Shown here: positions 61,595-64,000 of the stretch, one piece after another | Numbering within the stretch: position 1 is the stretch's first letter | Layout of the letters: each line of letters starts with the position of its first letter | Source: Winogradskyella wichelsiae | GTDB lineage: Bacteria > Bacteroidota > Bacteroidia > Flavobacteriales > Flavobacteriaceae | Assembly (NCBI RefSeq): GCF_013403925.1 | Contig: NZ_JABFDJ010000007.1 | Coordinates: 124,001 to 188,000 of the forward strand | DNA: 64,000 nucleotides | Reading direction: 5' to 3' | Translations under genes and position numbers: made by a program | Notes under the pieces: model-generated | Databases searched by the model: none | What the model saw: the letters and a program-made list of their open reading frames with translations, nothing else | Told to the model about the DNA's origin: nothing

Positions 61595-61693
61595 TATTGT
61601 TGCAAGTTTTATAAGATTATTTATAATTAATACCAAATCATTGCGGAAAACTATGAGACAATCCGTAATTTTACATCTTCAAAAAATTTCAGA

Positions 61694-64000
61694 TTGGAAA
61701 AGTATCTTAGTCAGCTTAATGAGGCTCAATTAGCGCCTACTATACAGATTGATGGACCAATGATTATCATTGCTGGTGCAGGTTCTGGTAAAACACGTGT
61801 GCTTACATTTCGTATTGCTTATTTAATGAGTAAGGGAGTGGATGCCTTTAATATCTTGTCGTTAACCTTTACAAATAAGGCAGCCAAAGAGATGAAAGGC
61901 AGAATTGCAGATATCGTTGGTGATAATGAAGCCAAAAACCTTTGGATGGGAACTTTTCACTCGGTTTTTGCTAAAATTCTACGTTTTGAAGGGCACCATT
62001 TAGGTTTTCCGAGCAACTTTACAATTTATGATACGCAAGATTCTCAAAAATTAATGGGTTCTATCATTAAAGAATTGGGACTTGATAAAGATATTTATAA
62101 AACAAAACAGGTTTATAGCAGAATTTCATCTTACAAAAACAGTTTAGTTACTGTAAAAGCATATTATAAAAATCCTGAATTAATGGAAGCCGATGCTATG
62201 GCTCGTCGTCCAAGAATGGGAGAAATTTATAAAGAATATGTAGATCGTTGCTTTAAAGCAGGAGCTATGGATTTTGATGATTTATTGTTAAGAACCAATG
62301 AACTTTTAACACGTTTCCCTGCTGTTTTAGCACAGTATCAAGATCGATTTAGATACATATTAGTAGATGAGTATCAAGATACAAACCATTCACAATATTT
62401 AATTGTTCGTGCTTTAGCAGATCGTTTTCAAAATATCTGTGTGGTTGGTGATGATGCTCAGAGTATTTATGCTTTCCGTGGTGCAAATATTAGTAACATT
62501 TTAAACTTTCAAAAAGATTATGATGGTGTAAAAATGTACCGTTTAGAACAGAATTATCGTTCTACTAAGTGTATTGTAGGAGCAGCGAATTCTGTAATTG
62601 AGCATAATAAAACTAAATTAGATAAAATCGTTTGGACCGCAAATGACGTTGGTGAAAAAGTAAAAGTGCATCGTGCTTTAACTGATGCAGATGAAGGACG
62701 TTATGTAGCAAGTACCATTTGGGAAACCAAAATGAATGAGCAATTGCATAACAGTGATTTTGCAGTGTTATACCGTACCAACGCTCAGTCTAGAGCTATT
62801 GAAGATGCTTTGCGTAAACGTGATATTCCTTACCGTATTTATGGTGGGTTATCATTTTATCAGCGAAAAGAAATTAAAGATTTAACAGCTTATTTACGCT
62901 TAATTTTAAATCCTTCTGATGAAGAAGCTCTAAAACGAGTTATTAATTATCCGGCAAGAGGAATTGGTCAAACTACAGTAGATCGTTTAATTGTAGCAGC
63001 TAACGGTTATGGTAAAACTATTTTTGAAGTGTTACAGAATCTTGATAAGGTTGATATTAACATTAACGGAGGAACTAAAAATAAGTTAAAAGATTTTGTA
63101 ACCCTTATAGAAAGTTACCAAGTGATGAATCAGACTGCAAATGCGTTTGATTTAGCAGAGCATGTAACTAAAACAAGTGGGTTAATTAAAGAAATGAACA
63201 AAGATGCTACGCCTGAAGGTGTAGTTAAAATAGATAACGTTCAAGAATTATTAAACGGTATTAAAGATTTTGTTGAAGGTCAATTAGAATTGGCTGATGC
63301 AGGCGACTCTTTAGCTGAATTCTTAGAAGATATTGCTTTAGCCACAGATTTAGATGGTGACAAAGGAGATCCTAATCATGTTGCTTTAATGACTATTCAC
63401 TTAGCTAAAGGACTAGAATTTGGTCATGTATTTATTGTTGGTTTGGAAGAAGATTTATTTCCAAGTGGCATGAGTATGAATACGCGTAGTGAATTAGAAG
63501 AAGAACGCCGTTTATTTTACGTCGCATTAACAAGAGCAGAAAAACAAGCTTATTTAACTTATACCTTATCGCGTTACCGATGGGGAAAATTAATAGATGC
63601 AGAACCAAGTCGATTTATTGAAGAAATTGATGAGGAATTTGTAAATATAGTAACACCACTAAGAAAACAACATGTTAACCCAATGTTAGATGATTCTATA
63701 TTTGGTGACATTGAACCTAATCGCATTCGATTCGCGAAACCAAAAACAGCAAAAATTTTGAGAAAAGATTCTAAGAAGAAACCTGAGAAATTTCAAATTA
63801 GTACACCTAAAAAAATGAAGCCCCTTGCAGAAACAGAAGATGCACCGAGCTCATTTGACACGAAGTTAAAAGAAGGAAACACAGTAAATCATGATAGATT
63901 TGGTAGAGGTGAAGTTTTAAAATTAGAAGGCAAAGGCCCTGACGCTAAAGCTGAAATTAAATTTCAAAATGGTGATGTGAAAAAATTATTATTGCGTTTT
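61694..64000 (+). CDS. UvrD/PcrA family superfamily 1 DNA helicase (3' end cut by window)
   Basis: A frame starting at TTG 61694 runs to base 64000 without a stop (769 codons), ending with the RFQNGDVKKLLLRF-like tail that is usually near the C-terminus, so only a few residues are missing. Helicase motifs are all there: Walker A AGAGSGKT (residues 27-34), TFTNKAAKEM, motif II LVDEYQDTN, motif III GDDAQSIYAFRGA, motif IV LEQNYRST, and motif VI LFYVALTRAEKQ. It unwinds DNA in repair and replication restart. A TTG start is common for this gene in Flavobacteriia. PcrA/UvrD cannot be told apart here. Confidence 0.95.
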   Translation, partial: MEKYLSQLNEAQLAPTIQIDGPMIIIAGAGSGKTRVLTFRIAYLMSKGVDAFNILSLTFTNKAAKEMKGRIADIVGDNEAKNLWMGTFHSVFAKILRFEGHHLGFPSNFTIYDTQDSQKLMGSIIKELGLDKDIYKTKQVYSRISSYKNSLVTVKAYYKNPELMEADAMARRPRMGEIYKEYVDRCFKAGAMDFDDLLLRTNELLTRFPAVLAQYQDRFRYILVDEYQDTNHSQYLIVRALADRFQNICVVGDDAQSIYAFRGANISNILNFQKDYDGVKMYRLEQNYRSTKCIVGAANSVIEHNKTKLDKIVWTANDVGEKVKVHRALTDADEGRYVASTIWETKMNEQLHNSDFAVLYRTNAQSRAIEDALRKRDIPYRIYGGLSFYQRKEIKDLTAYLRLILNPSDEEALKRVINYPARGIGQTTVDRLIVAANGYGKTIFEVLQNLDKVDININGGTKNKLKDFVTLIESYQVMNQTANAFDLAEHVTKTSGLIKEMNKDATPEGVVKIDNVQELLNGIKDFVEGQLELADAGDSLAEFLEDIALATDLDGDKGDPNHVALMTIHLAKGLEFGHVFIVGLEEDLFPSGMSMNTRSELEEERRLFYVALTRAEKQAYLTYTLSRYRWGKLIDAEPSRFIEEIDEEFVNIVTPLRKQHVNPMLDDSIFGDIEPNRIRFAKPKTAKILRKDSKKKPEKFQISTPKKMKPLAETEDAPSSFDTKLKEGNTVNHDRFGRGEVLKLEGKGPDAKAEIKFQNGDVKKLLLRF

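Noticed and set aside
1..64000. CRISPR array, phage, insertion sequence or plasmid features
   Set aside because: No regularly spaced repeats, transposase, integrase or target-site duplications could be seen in any part of the window.

Overview
The window reads as a stretch of core chromosome from a marine-type member of the Flavobacteriaceae (Bacteroidetes). Support comes from the low GC content, promoter-like TAnnTTTG -7 elements in place of E. coli-type boxes, frequent TTG/GTG starts without Shine-Dalgarno sequences, a type IX secretion (T9SS) C-terminal sorting domain, a bacillithiol gene (bshA), and many families typical of this group (DUF4834, TIGR02757, DUF3667, BatA, RidA, YfhO). I see no rRNA, tRNA, CRISPR array, insertion sequence, integrase or phage gene. 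Both window edges cut a gene: a GNAT-like acetyltransferase at the left and a UvrD/PcrA helicase at the right.

Layout. 1-7.7 kb: acetyltransferase, an outer-membrane transporter-like protein, DUF4834, then a surface-glycan cluster (YfhO, GT4 glycosyltransferase, Wzx-like flippase). 7.8-16.7 kb: a secreted protein with a long basic low-complexity tail, DUF3667, uvrA with a downstream membrane protein, an ECF sigma factor followed by a 47-residue gene, a lipoprotein, an endonuclease III without cysteines, and Bcp peroxiredoxin. 16.7-24.9 kb: a conserved unnamed protein, an MBL hydrolase, and a compact minus-strand operon of BatA, a metal-site-less dihydroorotase-like protein, a small membrane protein and an esterase, then a GT2 enzyme. 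25-35 kb: M61 peptidase, GAF histidine kinase, S10 peptidase, TIGR02757, GMP reductase, RidA, LptD. 35-48 kb: a long plus-strand run of amidase, MlaD, two Fe-S reductase subunits each followed by a small paralogous membrane protein, two PH-domain proteins, SerB, a GH3/beta-lactamase fusion and BshA.

48.9-59.9 kb is the most accessory-looking part. It holds four lipoproteins (one with an apparent one-base frameshift), a T9SS-exported leucine-rich-repeat protein built from three large modules, a periplasmic-propeller LytS-type histidine kinase overlapping its LytTR response regulator, and a further large lipoprotein. The first lipoprotein and the last are both preceded by the same bipartite element, AGGGTAACAA-N13-TTGATATAA, 59 and 40 bases before their start codons. 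The sequence therefore suggests one signalling locus whose kinase/regulator pair, or an alternative sigma factor, drives envelope and surface proteins on both sides of it. This is the best candidate here for an undescribed system. It is an inference from one shared motif and gene order.

Recurring architectural themes are hairpin terminators shared by convergent genes, with stop codons inside the stem, and start codons that are better set by promoter position than by longest reading frame.
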